Assembly (NCBI GenBank): GCA_035711845.1
Contig: DASTBU010000078.1
Location: 1 to 59,184, forward strand
Direction: 5' to 3'
DNA: 59,184 nucleotides
Source of the DNA: DASTBU01 sp035711845
Lineage (GTDB): Bacteria; Acidobacteriota; Vicinamibacteria; Vicinamibacterales; 2-12-FULL-66-21
The translations under genes and the position numbers were made by a program. Within the stretch, counting starts at the first letter, position 1. The number at the start of each line of letters is the position of its first letter. Of the stretch, positions 51,890 to 59,184 are shown in pieces. Below the pieces are notes generated by a model. The model did no database searches. It was not told the DNA's origin and was given only the letters and a program-made list of their open reading frames with translations.

Positions 51890-52828
51890 ATGTTCTGGCG
51901 CGTGCCGAGAGCCGAGCTGCTCACGGTCGGCGAGGCGTTCGAGGACTTGATCTTCATCGGCCTGAGTCGCCTGCCCCGCCCGGGAGAAGAGATCAAGACG
52001 AGCGACTTCGTGCAGACGATTGGCGGCGGCGCCGTGATCACCGCCGTTGCCGCCTCGCGCCTCGGTCTGGGCACACGCGTGTTGAGCGGCCTCAGCGAGC
52101 AGGCCGTGTCGCGTCTGCGGTCGGAACGTATCGCCGTTGCGAATCTGAAGCAGCCGCGCGAGCCGCATGCCATCACCGCGGCGCTCTCCACCAGGACCAA
52201 TCGCAGCTTCGTGACATTCAACGGCGTGAACGACGACCTCGAGCCGCGCCTCGAGGTTGCGGTCCCGCGCGCGCGCGCGCGGCACATCCACTTCGCGTTC
52301 TATCCCCACGACTGCGCGCGATGGACCCGGATCGTCGAGTCATGCCGCGCGCGTGGGACGACCACGTCGTGGGACTTCGGCTGGAACGACGGGCTGTTGG
52401 CGGACCGGCGGTTTCCGGCGCTCGTTGAGGCTGTCGATTACGTCTTCCTGAACGAACAGGAAGCCGTCCTCTATTCCCGGCAGCGGCGTCCCGGCGCAGC
52501 GATGCGCATCTGGCGCCGGCATCCGCATGTGGTCGTCGTGAAGCTGGGATCGCGTGGAAGCCGGTGGCTTTCACGCGATCTCGACCTGGCGGCGCCGGCC
52601 CCACGGGCCAGGACGGTCGACACGACCGGCGCGGGCGATGCCTTCAACGGAGGCTTCCTGGCCGCTCTCTTGCGGGGGCTGCGGCCGGAGCGGTGTCTGA
52701 AGGCGGGCAACCTCGTGGGCGCACTCTCCACACGTGCCGCTGGCGGGGTGGACGGCCTGCCTCACCTGTCGGATCTTCCCGTCTCGGTGAGGCGGCCGAT
52801 GACGCGGAGAGGAAGGCGCCCGCAATGA
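51890..52828 (+). CDS. PfkB-family sugar kinase
   Basis: 312 residues from the ATG at 51890; a GTG at 51902 also fits, seven bases after a TATGTT box. The ribokinase-like fold ends in the anion-hole/catalytic motif TVDTTGAGDAFNGGFLAALL. The N-terminal part has LLTVGEAFEDLIFIGLSRLP and FVQTIGGGAVITAVAASRLG. The phosphorylated sugar is unknown. A run of seven CG dinucleotides lies in the coding sequence near 52265. The stop overlaps the GH4 start (ATGA), so kinase, glycosidase and permease form an operon. Confidence 0.88.
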   Translation: MFWRVPRAELLTVGEAFEDLIFIGLSRLPRPGEEIKTSDFVQTIGGGAVITAVAASRLGLGTRVLSGLSEQAVSRLRSERIAVANLKQPREPHAITAALSTRTNRSFVTFNGVNDDLEPRLEVAVPRARARHIHFAFYPHDCARWTRIVESCRARGTTTSWDFGWNDGLLADRRFPALVEAVDYVFLNEQEAVLYSRQRRPGAAMRIWRRHPHVVVVKLGSRGSRWLSRDLDLAAPAPRARTVDTTGAGDAFNGGFLAALLRGLRPERCLKAGNLVGALSTRAAGGVDGLPHLSDLPVSVRRPMTRRGRRPQ

Positions 52829-54120
52829 AGATCGGGATCATCGGCGGCGCCGGCGTGCGCACGCCGCTGCTCGTCAACGGGATCACGTCGTCGGATCTCC
52901 CCATCAGCGAGATCGTGCTCTACGACCTCGACCGCCCGCGCCTCCAGCTGATGACCGGGCTCGCGCGCCATCGTGCCGGATCGGCCCGCCTGGTGATGGC
53001 CAGGAATGTGGCCGACTGCGTGGATGGCGCTGATTTCGTCTTCATCAGCATCCGCGTGGGCGGGATCGAAGGGCGAGCCAGGGACGAGCAGACGGCGATG
53101 GCCCACGGCATCGTGGGGCAGGAGACGGTCGGCCCAGGCGGGTTTGCCATGGCCTGGCGAACCGTCCCCGCAGTGGTCGGATACGCGCGCGAGGTGGCTT
53201 CGCGCGCGCCTCACGCCTGGATCATCAACTTCACGAACCCCGTGGGCATCGTGACGCAGGCCGTGCAGACCGCGACGGGCGCGAAGATCATCGGGATCTG
53301 CGACACACCCACCGAGCTCTTCGAGGAGGTCGCTCGAGCGCTCGGGCTGCCGTCGGCGCAATGCTACTTCGATTATGTCGGCCTGAACCACCTGGGCTGG
53401 CTGCGGGAGGTCTACCATCGCGGGGAGCCGCACATTCAGCGGCTCTGGACCGAGCCCGCACTGCTGGACCGTCTCTACCGCGCCCCGCTCTTTCCGCGCG
53501 AGCTGCTGCTGCAGCTCAGGCTCGTTCCCACCGAATACTGCTACTACTACTACCGCCCGACCGACGCGTTCGAGAACCTCAAGAACGCGGGTCAGACCCG
53601 CGGCCGCGTGATCCAGGAGCTGAACGCGCGGCTCTTCGCCGATCTCGCGCGCGGGAGAGAGGATCCCGTGGCGGTCTACGAGCAGTACCTTGCCACTCGC
53701 GACGCCGGCTACATGCAGCTGGAATCGGGAGCGGCGGCGCCGATCGTGCGCTCTCCCTGGTCGCAGCTGACCGGCTACGACAGGATTGCTCTCGAGACGG
53801 TCCGCGCGATCCACGAGAACTCCGGCACCCTCCTTGCGCTCAACGTGCGCAATGCCGGTAACCTTCCGGAGCTCGACGAGGACGACTCGGTCGAGGTGAC
53901 CTGCACGGTGAACGCAAACGGTGCGCTGCCGCTGCACAGTGGACACGTGCCCGACTCGGTGCGCGACCTGCTCGTGCAGGTCAAGGACTACGAACGCTTG
54001 ACGGTTCGCGCCGCACTCGATCGCGACCTCGCCCTGGCCGCGCAGGCGCTCGCGAAGAACCCCCTCGTAGCCTCCTCCGATCTCGCGCGGCGGCTGATCG
54101 CCGCGATGGTGCCTGCATGA
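52825..54120 (+). CDS. GH4-family 6-phospho-glycosidase (NAD/metal-dependent)
   Basis: 431 residues. GH4 enzymes use NAD+ and a divalent metal in a redox-assisted hydrolysis. The Rossmann loop is MKIGIIGGAGVRTPLLVNGI. VFISIRVGG follows, then GQETVGPGGFAMAWRTVP and INFTNPVGIVTQAVQ. Candidate metal ligands are the Cys of IIGICDTPTELFEE and the His of VGLNHLGWLREV. The sequence looks closest to 6-phospho-beta-glucosidases. Coupled by four-base overlaps to the sugar kinase upstream and the permease downstream. Confidence 0.92.
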   Translation: MKIGIIGGAGVRTPLLVNGITSSDLPISEIVLYDLDRPRLQLMTGLARHRAGSARLVMARNVADCVDGADFVFISIRVGGIEGRARDEQTAMAHGIVGQETVGPGGFAMAWRTVPAVVGYAREVASRAPHAWIINFTNPVGIVTQAVQTATGAKIIGICDTPTELFEEVARALGLPSAQCYFDYVGLNHLGWLREVYHRGEPHIQRLWTEPALLDRLYRAPLFPRELLLQLRLVPTEYCYYYYRPTDAFENLKNAGQTRGRVIQELNARLFADLARGREDPVAVYEQYLATRDAGYMQLESGAAAPIVRSPWSQLTGYDRIALETVRAIHENSGTLLALNVRNAGNLPELDEDDSVEVTCTVNANGALPLHSGHVPDSVRDLLVQVKDYERLTVRAALDRDLALAAQALAKNPLVASSDLARRLIAAMVPA

Positions 54121-55517
54121 GCGACCGACGGGAGCATGGAACGACGAGCGGGACGGTTCCATCGGCTGCGTCCGCACGGCTCGAGCGCGGCATGGGACTG
54201 CTGCCGGCCACGGCCACCAACATCATCAGCATGGTCGGCATCGGTCCCTTTCTGACGATTCCCGTGATGATCGGCGTGATGAACGGGCCGCACGTCATGT
54301 ACGCATGGGTTGCGGGGGCGTTCATTGCACTGTGCGACGGTCTCGTGTACGCGCATCTGGGAGCCGCGCTCCCCGGCAGCGGCGGGCCGTACCTCTATCT
54401 CAGGGAAGCCTACAGACCCTTCGGGCTGGGGCGGCTGATGGCGTTCCTCTTCATCTTCCAGACGATTCTCGTGGCGCCGTTGTCCGTCGCGGGCGGCGCG
54501 GTCGGGTTCGCCGACTACCTCGGGTTCGTGTGGACCTCGATGAACACGTGGCAGCACCACCTCCTCGCGGCGCTCGTCTGCCTGGGCATGACCGCGCTCC
54601 TCTACCGCGACATCACGTCGATCGGCCGGCTCACCGTCGTGATGCTCGTGGTCGTGTTCCTCACCGTCGGATGGGTCATCGTGGCCGGACTGTTCAACTT
54701 CTCGCTGGCGCAGGCCTTCGACTATCCTCCCGAGGCGTTCACCCTCGATCGGCGCCTCTTCGTGGCAATCGGCGCCGCGTCCGTCCTGGCCATGTACAGC
54801 TACGGCGGCTACAACCAGGTCTGCAACATCGGCGAGGAGATCAAGGATCCGACGCGGACGATTCCACGCTCCATCGTGCTGTCGATACTCGTGGTTGCCA
54901 TCTTGTACATGTTGATGACGATGGTGATCACGGGCCTGATTCCGTGGCAGGAAGCCAGGGAATCGACGAGCGTGGCATCCGTGTTCATCGCGCGCACCTT
55001 CACCGATCCCGCGCAGGGGCAGGTGGCCGGGATCATCATGACCGCACTGATCCTGTTCGTCGCCGCGGCGTCGCTGTTTGCGACGATCCTGGGCTACTCG
55101 CGCGTGCCGTTCGCCGCGGCGCGCGACGGCGACTTCTTCCCGGTGTTCGCAAAAGTGCACCCGACGAAGCACTTCCCGCATGTCTCGCTGCTCCTCATCG
55201 GGGCCATCTCGGTGCCATTCTGCTTCTTCACGCTGGGCCAGCTCGTGAACTGGCTGATGCAGGTCCAGATCCTCCTGAGGTTCATCTGGCAGTGCGGCGC
55301 GGTGATCCTCCTGTGGGAGTTCCGCAAGGACATCCCGCAGCCGTTCAAGATGTGGCTCTACCCGTTTCCTGCCATCATCTCGGCGGCGCTCTGGACGTAC
55401 CTCTTCTTCACCGGCCCGCTCGAAGGGATCGTTTTCTCGGTCTTGTTCTTCGCCGCCGGCGTCGTCGCCTACTTTGTCTTCGTACGGAGCCACCCGGCGC
55501 GTGTCGTCGACAGGTGA
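54117..55517 (+). CDS. APC-superfamily permease
   Basis: 466 residues with 12 predicted membrane helices. Typical amino acid-polyamine-organocation features: GLLPATATNIISMVGIGPFL (helix 1 with the GxG substrate site), LGAALPGSGGPYLYLREAYR, YGGYNQVCNIGEEIKDPTRT and ATILGYSRVPFAAARDGDFF. It probably imports an amino acid, although its operon with a sugar kinase and GH4 glycosidase leaves another substrate possible. Convergent with the PIG-L gene; only 18 bases between the stops. Confidence 0.9.
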   Translation: MSDRREHGTTSGTVPSAASARLERGMGLLPATATNIISMVGIGPFLTIPVMIGVMNGPHVMYAWVAGAFIALCDGLVYAHLGAALPGSGGPYLYLREAYRPFGLGRLMAFLFIFQTILVAPLSVAGGAVGFADYLGFVWTSMNTWQHHLLAALVCLGMTALLYRDITSIGRLTVVMLVVVFLTVGWVIVAGLFNFSLAQAFDYPPEAFTLDRRLFVAIGAASVLAMYSYGGYNQVCNIGEEIKDPTRTIPRSIVLSILVVAILYMLMTMVITGLIPWQEARESTSVASVFIARTFTDPAQGQVAGIIMTALILFVAAASLFATILGYSRVPFAAARDGDFFPVFAKVHPTKHFPHVSLLLIGAISVPFCFFTLGQLVNWLMQVQILLRFIWQCGAVILLWEFRKDIPQPFKMWLYPFPAIISAALWTYLFFTGPLEGIVFSVLFFAAGVVAYFVFVRSHPARVVDR

Positions 55518-55535
55518 ACGGGCGTGTCGCGAGCG

Positions 55536-58229
55536 TTAGTGGCCCGACTTGACAGTGCCGGGGCTCTTGCCCAGCGCGAGGACGTTGGCCAGCAGCCGGT
55601 ATGCTCCCGGAACGCCGTAGGGAAGCTGCCGGTGGAACGCGTACGCGAAGTAGGTGTAGCTGCCGTTTCCGTACTTCGCGTGGAGCCAGCCGCCGCGCTG
55701 CGGTTCCTGGCCCTTGTCGAACGTTTCGATCATCGGCCGGTAGGCGTTGTCCCACGTTGTCCAGAACTTCGAGCCCCGCTGCTCGACCCAATCCGAGAAG
55801 TCGGCGTTGGTGATGGTGTTGGGCCAGGTGAAGACCTGGTGGTCGGGGGCGAGGACCTTGACCGGCGAGTCCTCCTCCGAGACCTCCTCGGCGCGCTGCG
55901 GCAGCTCGGCCGGATAGGGCGCGAAGCGCTTCGGGTCGAACTCCTGAGTGTTGTACAGGACGACCAGGTTGCCGCCCTTCTTCACGTAATCGAGGAGACG
56001 CTGATTGTAGGTCTTCAAGTCTTCGCGGACGGCGTAGGCGCGCGTGCCGGTCATGATCGTGTCGTACTGTTCGAGGTCCGCCGTCGCAAGCTCGGTGGCG
56101 CCGAGCAGCGTCACCTGATACCCCAGCTGCCGGATCCCGTCGGGCACCTGATCGCCCACGCCCATCACATAGCCGACCTTCAGGTTCGGCGCCGTCTTCA
56201 CGTCGATACCCCGGATCTCCACTGCTGAGGGCGCATAGAGGTATCGCAGCCCGAGGTCCTTGTAGTCGATGAGGTCGTAGCCTTCCGTGTAGTCGCGTCC
56301 ACCGGCCGAGGCGACCGCCTCAATCCGGTGCTGCTTCTCCTCGATGGAGGCCGCCGTGACCGTGAAGCGATAGTTCGCCCGTTCGCCGGCGCGAGTGAAC
56401 GCGAACTCCTGAGCTGCGGGCTCCGCCGTCCAGCCACCGGGCAGTCGCAGCGACAGCCGCCCCGCGTTCCGGCCCTCGACGTTGTTCACCAGGTTGACCT
56501 CGATCGCGACCGTCTTTCTGGGAGCCGCGAGCGGAATCACGGCGTGATCCGGCGTGAGAGTGAGCGCCACGGCTGGTACCACCCGGAGATCCCGCTCGAC
56601 CGTTCCGTACGGGAGTTTCGCCTCACGGCGGATGACGATGCTCCGTGCTTCGATCGGGACGCCGTCGACCGTATATCGCGCAACGGCCACCGCCGGAGGC
56701 GCGCTGTCCGGCCTGCCGAACTGCGTCGGCTCACGCAGCGTGTACCTGGCGTCGCGGATGGACTCGCGACCGAAGTACGGCTTGCTCGAGAGGCGCACAT
56801 CAGGCGCGAGGGTGACGGTGAAGGTCTGACTGGCGACGCCGTTGGCGTCAATCGCCTTGCCCGTCGATTCTGCCGGCCGCACGTTCCAGCCCGGCTCCGC
56901 CTCGATCCGGATCGAGTCCAGCCCGACGCCCCGGGAGCGCGGAGCGAACGTCGCACGAATGTCGAACGTCTGCCCCGGCACGACCGCCGCCATGGTCGGC
57001 GCAGGTGCGAACATGGCGTAGGGTCCCGTCGGTTCGGGCGTGTTGGCCGCAACACCGACCGCCTCGAACGCGACGCCGAGCGCGGCGTTGATCGCGTCGG
57101 CGAACTGCCGTTCCTTGACCTGCAGCACGAAGACGGCGTCCGGCTCGCTCGACACGATGTGCAGTGCGTCGCGGGTGGCCTTCAGCCCTCGGACGAGCGC
57201 GGGGACGGCGGCAGCGGGATCTGCGACGGTGTAGTCGGCGGTCGCTGCCTTGACCGCGCTGTCGATTGCGCCGAGCGCTTGCGAGGCGCCGGCCGGTTCG
57301 GGCTTCCTGAGCGCCCGGAACAGCCCCGGAATGGTCGTGTCGATGCCCTGGAAGAAGGAGTCCTCTTTGGCGGGCACGTCGAAAACGCTTCCCATGCGCT
57401 TGTAGTACCCCCACGTGGGTCCGTAGTTGTACCGGAGCCTGCCGCTCGTCTGGGACCGCTGGAAGCTCAGGCCACGGCTCGCGAAGTTGCCGAAGGAGTT
57501 GCCGAGCCAGGCCGCGTACTCGCCGCTGTCGATCCGGACGTTCCAGTCCTCGTTCTCCCGCATGCCGCCGATATAGACCTTGAGCGGCTGCCAGGGACGG
57601 AGCCCGTCCTGGATCTGCTCGGGGAACATGTTCGGATCTCCAGCCGCCTTGAACGCCTCCTGCGTGATGAGTCCGGCCGTCTGGTGATTGCCGTGCCCGT
57701 CGCGCTCATTGCCCTGGAAGCGCGAGATCAGGACATACGGCCGATCCATGCGGATGATGCGGACGACGTCGCGGAGGACGTTTTCTTTACCCCATTTGTC
57801 GAGGGCCTCTTCGAGCCGCTTGGAAAAGCCATAGTCGACGACCGTGGTGAAGTACTGGTTGTCGACGCCGTAGTAGGAATCGGCGACGAGGAGCTCCTCG
57901 GTCCGGATCAGGCCCAGCCCATCGAAGAGCTCCGCGCCGAGCGCGTTGTCCCCCGACTCGCCGCGGTTGAGCGTGAGCAAGGCGAGCCGTGCGCCGTCCT
58001 TCCGGCTGACCTTCGCGATCACGCCTCCGTGCTCATCGTCGGGATGCGCGGTGGTGTGCATCGCGCTCGCGGTCGTCTGGAGCTTCAGCAGGTGCTGCCA
58101 GACGCCGGACGCGCCGCCGTCCTGCGGCGGCCCGGACTGCGAGCGCAGCGGGGCGGCCAGAGCCATCGCCGCGACCACCGCGCCGATCGCCGCAACACCC
58201 GGGGACAATCGAGAGGCCTTCATACGCAT
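55536..58229 (-). CDS. Large exported PIG-L deacetylase with C-terminal amidotransferase-like domain
   Basis: About 897 residues. The ATG at 58229 is preferred because AGGAG lies six bases upstream; ATGs at 58235 and 58223 are close alternatives. Signal peptide AIGAVVAAMALAAPLRS. The N-terminal PIG-L (LmbE) domain has the zinc motif TAHPDDEHGG and GHGNHQTAGLITQEAF. The middle (about 420-680) looks like beta-sandwich (NEW3-like) domains. The C-terminal part VGYVMGVGDQVPDGIRQLGY, LATADLEQYDTIMTGTRAYA resembles a class I glutamine-amidotransferase fold. It probably deacetylates an extracellular N-acetyl sugar. Confidence 0.88.
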   Translation of the reverse strand: MRMKASRLSPGVAAIGAVVAAMALAAPLRSQSGPPQDGGASGVWQHLLKLQTTASAMHTTAHPDDEHGGVIAKVSRKDGARLALLTLNRGESGDNALGAELFDGLGLIRTEELLVADSYYGVDNQYFTTVVDYGFSKRLEEALDKWGKENVLRDVVRIIRMDRPYVLISRFQGNERDGHGNHQTAGLITQEAFKAAGDPNMFPEQIQDGLRPWQPLKVYIGGMRENEDWNVRIDSGEYAAWLGNSFGNFASRGLSFQRSQTSGRLRYNYGPTWGYYKRMGSVFDVPAKEDSFFQGIDTTIPGLFRALRKPEPAGASQALGAIDSAVKAATADYTVADPAAAVPALVRGLKATRDALHIVSSEPDAVFVLQVKERQFADAINAALGVAFEAVGVAANTPEPTGPYAMFAPAPTMAAVVPGQTFDIRATFAPRSRGVGLDSIRIEAEPGWNVRPAESTGKAIDANGVASQTFTVTLAPDVRLSSKPYFGRESIRDARYTLREPTQFGRPDSAPPAVAVARYTVDGVPIEARSIVIRREAKLPYGTVERDLRVVPAVALTLTPDHAVIPLAAPRKTVAIEVNLVNNVEGRNAGRLSLRLPGGWTAEPAAQEFAFTRAGERANYRFTVTAASIEEKQHRIEAVASAGGRDYTEGYDLIDYKDLGLRYLYAPSAVEIRGIDVKTAPNLKVGYVMGVGDQVPDGIRQLGYQVTLLGATELATADLEQYDTIMTGTRAYAVREDLKTYNQRLLDYVKKGGNLVVLYNTQEFDPKRFAPYPAELPQRAEEVSEEDSPVKVLAPDHQVFTWPNTITNADFSDWVEQRGSKFWTTWDNAYRPMIETFDKGQEPQRGGWLHAKYGNGSYTYFAYAFHRQLPYGVPGAYRLLANVLALGKSPGTVKSGH

Positions 58230-58261
58230 TCGCATCTCCTGCTGGTCACTACCGATATCGA

Positions 58262-58352
58262 TCGCTCGTGACACGTCGCACGTAGCACGTCGCACGTCGC
58301 ACGTGACACGTAGCACGTTGCACATAGCACGTCGCACGTCGCACGTGATACG
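58262..58352. repeat. CACGTG-type repeat array (locus 4)
   Basis: Copies of GCACGTCGCACGTGACACGTAGC and degenerate forms, same orientation as loci 2 and 3. It lies between the iolB stop codon (58357-58359) and the PIG-L start (58229), both on the minus strand, and ends five bases from the stop codon. Confidence 0.85.
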
Positions 58353-58356
58353 TGAT

Positions 58357-59184
58357 TCACTTCTTCTCCACCATCGGAAGCCGCGGGTCGGGTGCCGGCC
58401 ACTCGTGCCGCAGGTGGGCGTAGTCGGGGTCGTCGGCGGCCGCCATCGATCGCCTGGACCCGGCCAGCACGTTCAGGTAATAGGCGTCGAACCCGTGGGC
58501 GGTGACGAAGGGATGGTACCCGTCGCGGATGAGCAGCAGGTCGCCGTCCCGCACCATGAAGGTCTGATCGAAGCTGCCGTCGCGCCGGTACAGGCGCTGA
58601 AAGGCGTACCCTTCGGGCCGGCGGATCCGGAAGTAGTACGTTTCGTCGAGGTCGGCCTCGACGGGCGGGTTGTCCTCGTCATGCTTGTGCGGCGGGTAGC
58701 TCGACCAGTTTCCGCCCGGCGTGAACACCTCGCAGATCATCAGGCGATCGGCGGGAAAGCACGGTGGCAGGATGTCCACGATCTGCCGCGTGGCGTTACC
58801 GCCCCCGCGGATCTCGAAGCCGCAGTCTTCGGGGGTGATGACCTTCGCGGGGAACGCTTTGTCGGACGGAGCGCGGCACTCGGCGATCTCTGTGGGCGCG
58901 GTCGCCTCGACGGTGAACGCCGTGCGGGGGGGAAGGTAGAGCGCGTGCGGATACGCGGCGAACACGTTCGCCCGGGGTCCGAGCGTGTGGGTGTGTCCGC
59001 CGTTCCAGCAGACGCGACAGGCCCCTTGCAGGAGCACCAGGCACAGTTCCTCACCGGCCGTGTTGCTCCTCCACGGATCGCCTGGCGCGACCGCGCGCAC
59101 CGCGAACGTGATGGAGTCCCAGCCAGCCTCGGCCGGGGTCACCTTGACGAGGGTACCCGACCGTCCGGGTGGAAGCGTCTGCGA
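58357..59184 (-). CDS. iolB: 5-deoxy-glucuronate isomerase (5' end cut by window)
   Basis: At least 275 residues; the frame runs to the last base, so the start is outside. IolB isomerises 5-deoxy-glucuronate to 2-deoxy-5-keto-gluconate in inositol catabolism. The bicupin pattern is seen in TPAEAGWDSITFAVRAVAPG and in SSYPPHKHDEDNPPVEADLD then ETYYFRIRRPEGYAFQRLYR, with metal-binding His/Glu residues of the second cupin (HKHDE). DGYHPFVTAHGFDAYYLNVL is also typical. Other iol genes may lie beyond the window. The nearby PfkB kinase could belong to that pathway, but it is on the other strand. Confidence 0.9.
   Translation of the reverse strand, partial: SQTLPPGRSGTLVKVTPAEAGWDSITFAVRAVAPGDPWRSNTAGEELCLVLLQGACRVCWNGGHTHTLGPRANVFAAYPHALYLPPRTAFTVEATAPTEIAECRAPSDKAFPAKVITPEDCGFEIRGGGNATRQIVDILPPCFPADRLMICEVFTPGGNWSSYPPHKHDEDNPPVEADLDETYYFRIRRPEGYAFQRLYRRDGSFDQTFMVRDGDLLLIRDGYHPFVTAHGFDAYYLNVLAGSRRSMAAADDPDYAHLRHEWPAPDPRLPMVEKK

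Noticed and set aside
52265..52280. Run of CG dinucleotides in the PfkB gene as a regulatory site or phase-variable tract
   Set aside because: It is short and encodes Arg/Ala residues in frame, and is within expectation for this base composition. There is no sign of frameshifted variants.

Overview
The window is high-GC DNA from a bacterial chromosome. It most resembles Acidobacteriota of the Vicinamibacteria type. That is an inference from gene content: an Oar-like TonB receptor with an N-terminal carboxypeptidase-regulatory domain, a sigma factor/TPR-kinase pair, D-aminoacylase-type amidohydrolases, an exported S9 peptidase, a very large PIG-L protein and many exported proteins of unknown function. 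No rRNA, tRNA, CRISPR, prophage or complete insertion sequence was seen. Both window edges cut genes: an aminotransferase on the left and iolB on the right.

Left third (1-14 kb). After the partial aminotransferase and an exported HExxH protein come an ECF sigma factor and a TPR serine/threonine kinase. Next is a formate dehydrogenase operon on the minus strand: a selenocysteine-containing catalytic subunit, an iron-sulfur subunit, an unknown membrane protein and an NrfD-type anchor. The catalytic gene is broken by an in-frame UGA that should be read as selenocysteine; a textbook SECIS hairpin follows it. A 50-residue YHS protein and a GlcD-like flavoprotein follow.

14-28 kb (mostly plus strand). 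A tight operon encodes a YbdK-type carboxylate-amine ligase and two different ATP-grasp ligases. It is followed by an array of 25 seven-base repeats, a methionine aminopeptidase, a methyltransferase, an M29-type aminopeptidase and an exported rhodanese. The rhodanese is also interrupted by an in-frame UGA at its active site, with a hairpin downstream, and is called here as a second selenoprotein. An esterase, an odd amidohydrolase lacking the usual HxH, a membrane MutS-like ATPase, a glycosyltransferase and two gene remnants complete this part.

28-46 kb. A lipoprotein, a sodium:solute symporter preceded by a tiny membrane protein, an AraC-type regulator, an intact D-aminoacylase, a sigma/anti-sigma/membrane-protein operon, an aminotransferase, a threonine dehydratase-like enzyme, an S9 peptidase, a GH42-like protein that appears to lack both catalytic glutamates, and an Oar-like TonB receptor.

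46-59 kb. An amidohydrolase remnant, a membrane protein with a YciI-like protein, a branched-chain aminotransferase divergent from a LysR regulator, an unknown exported protein, a GNAT acetyltransferase, a PfkB kinase/GH4 glycosidase/APC permease operon joined by 4-base overlaps, a PIG-L protein of about 900 residues and the end of iolB.

A striking background feature is several families of short-period intergenic repeats (GGTTCA-type, GGGACTC-type, CACGTGACAAG-type and others). They occur at more than eight places, and several start directly at a stop codon.
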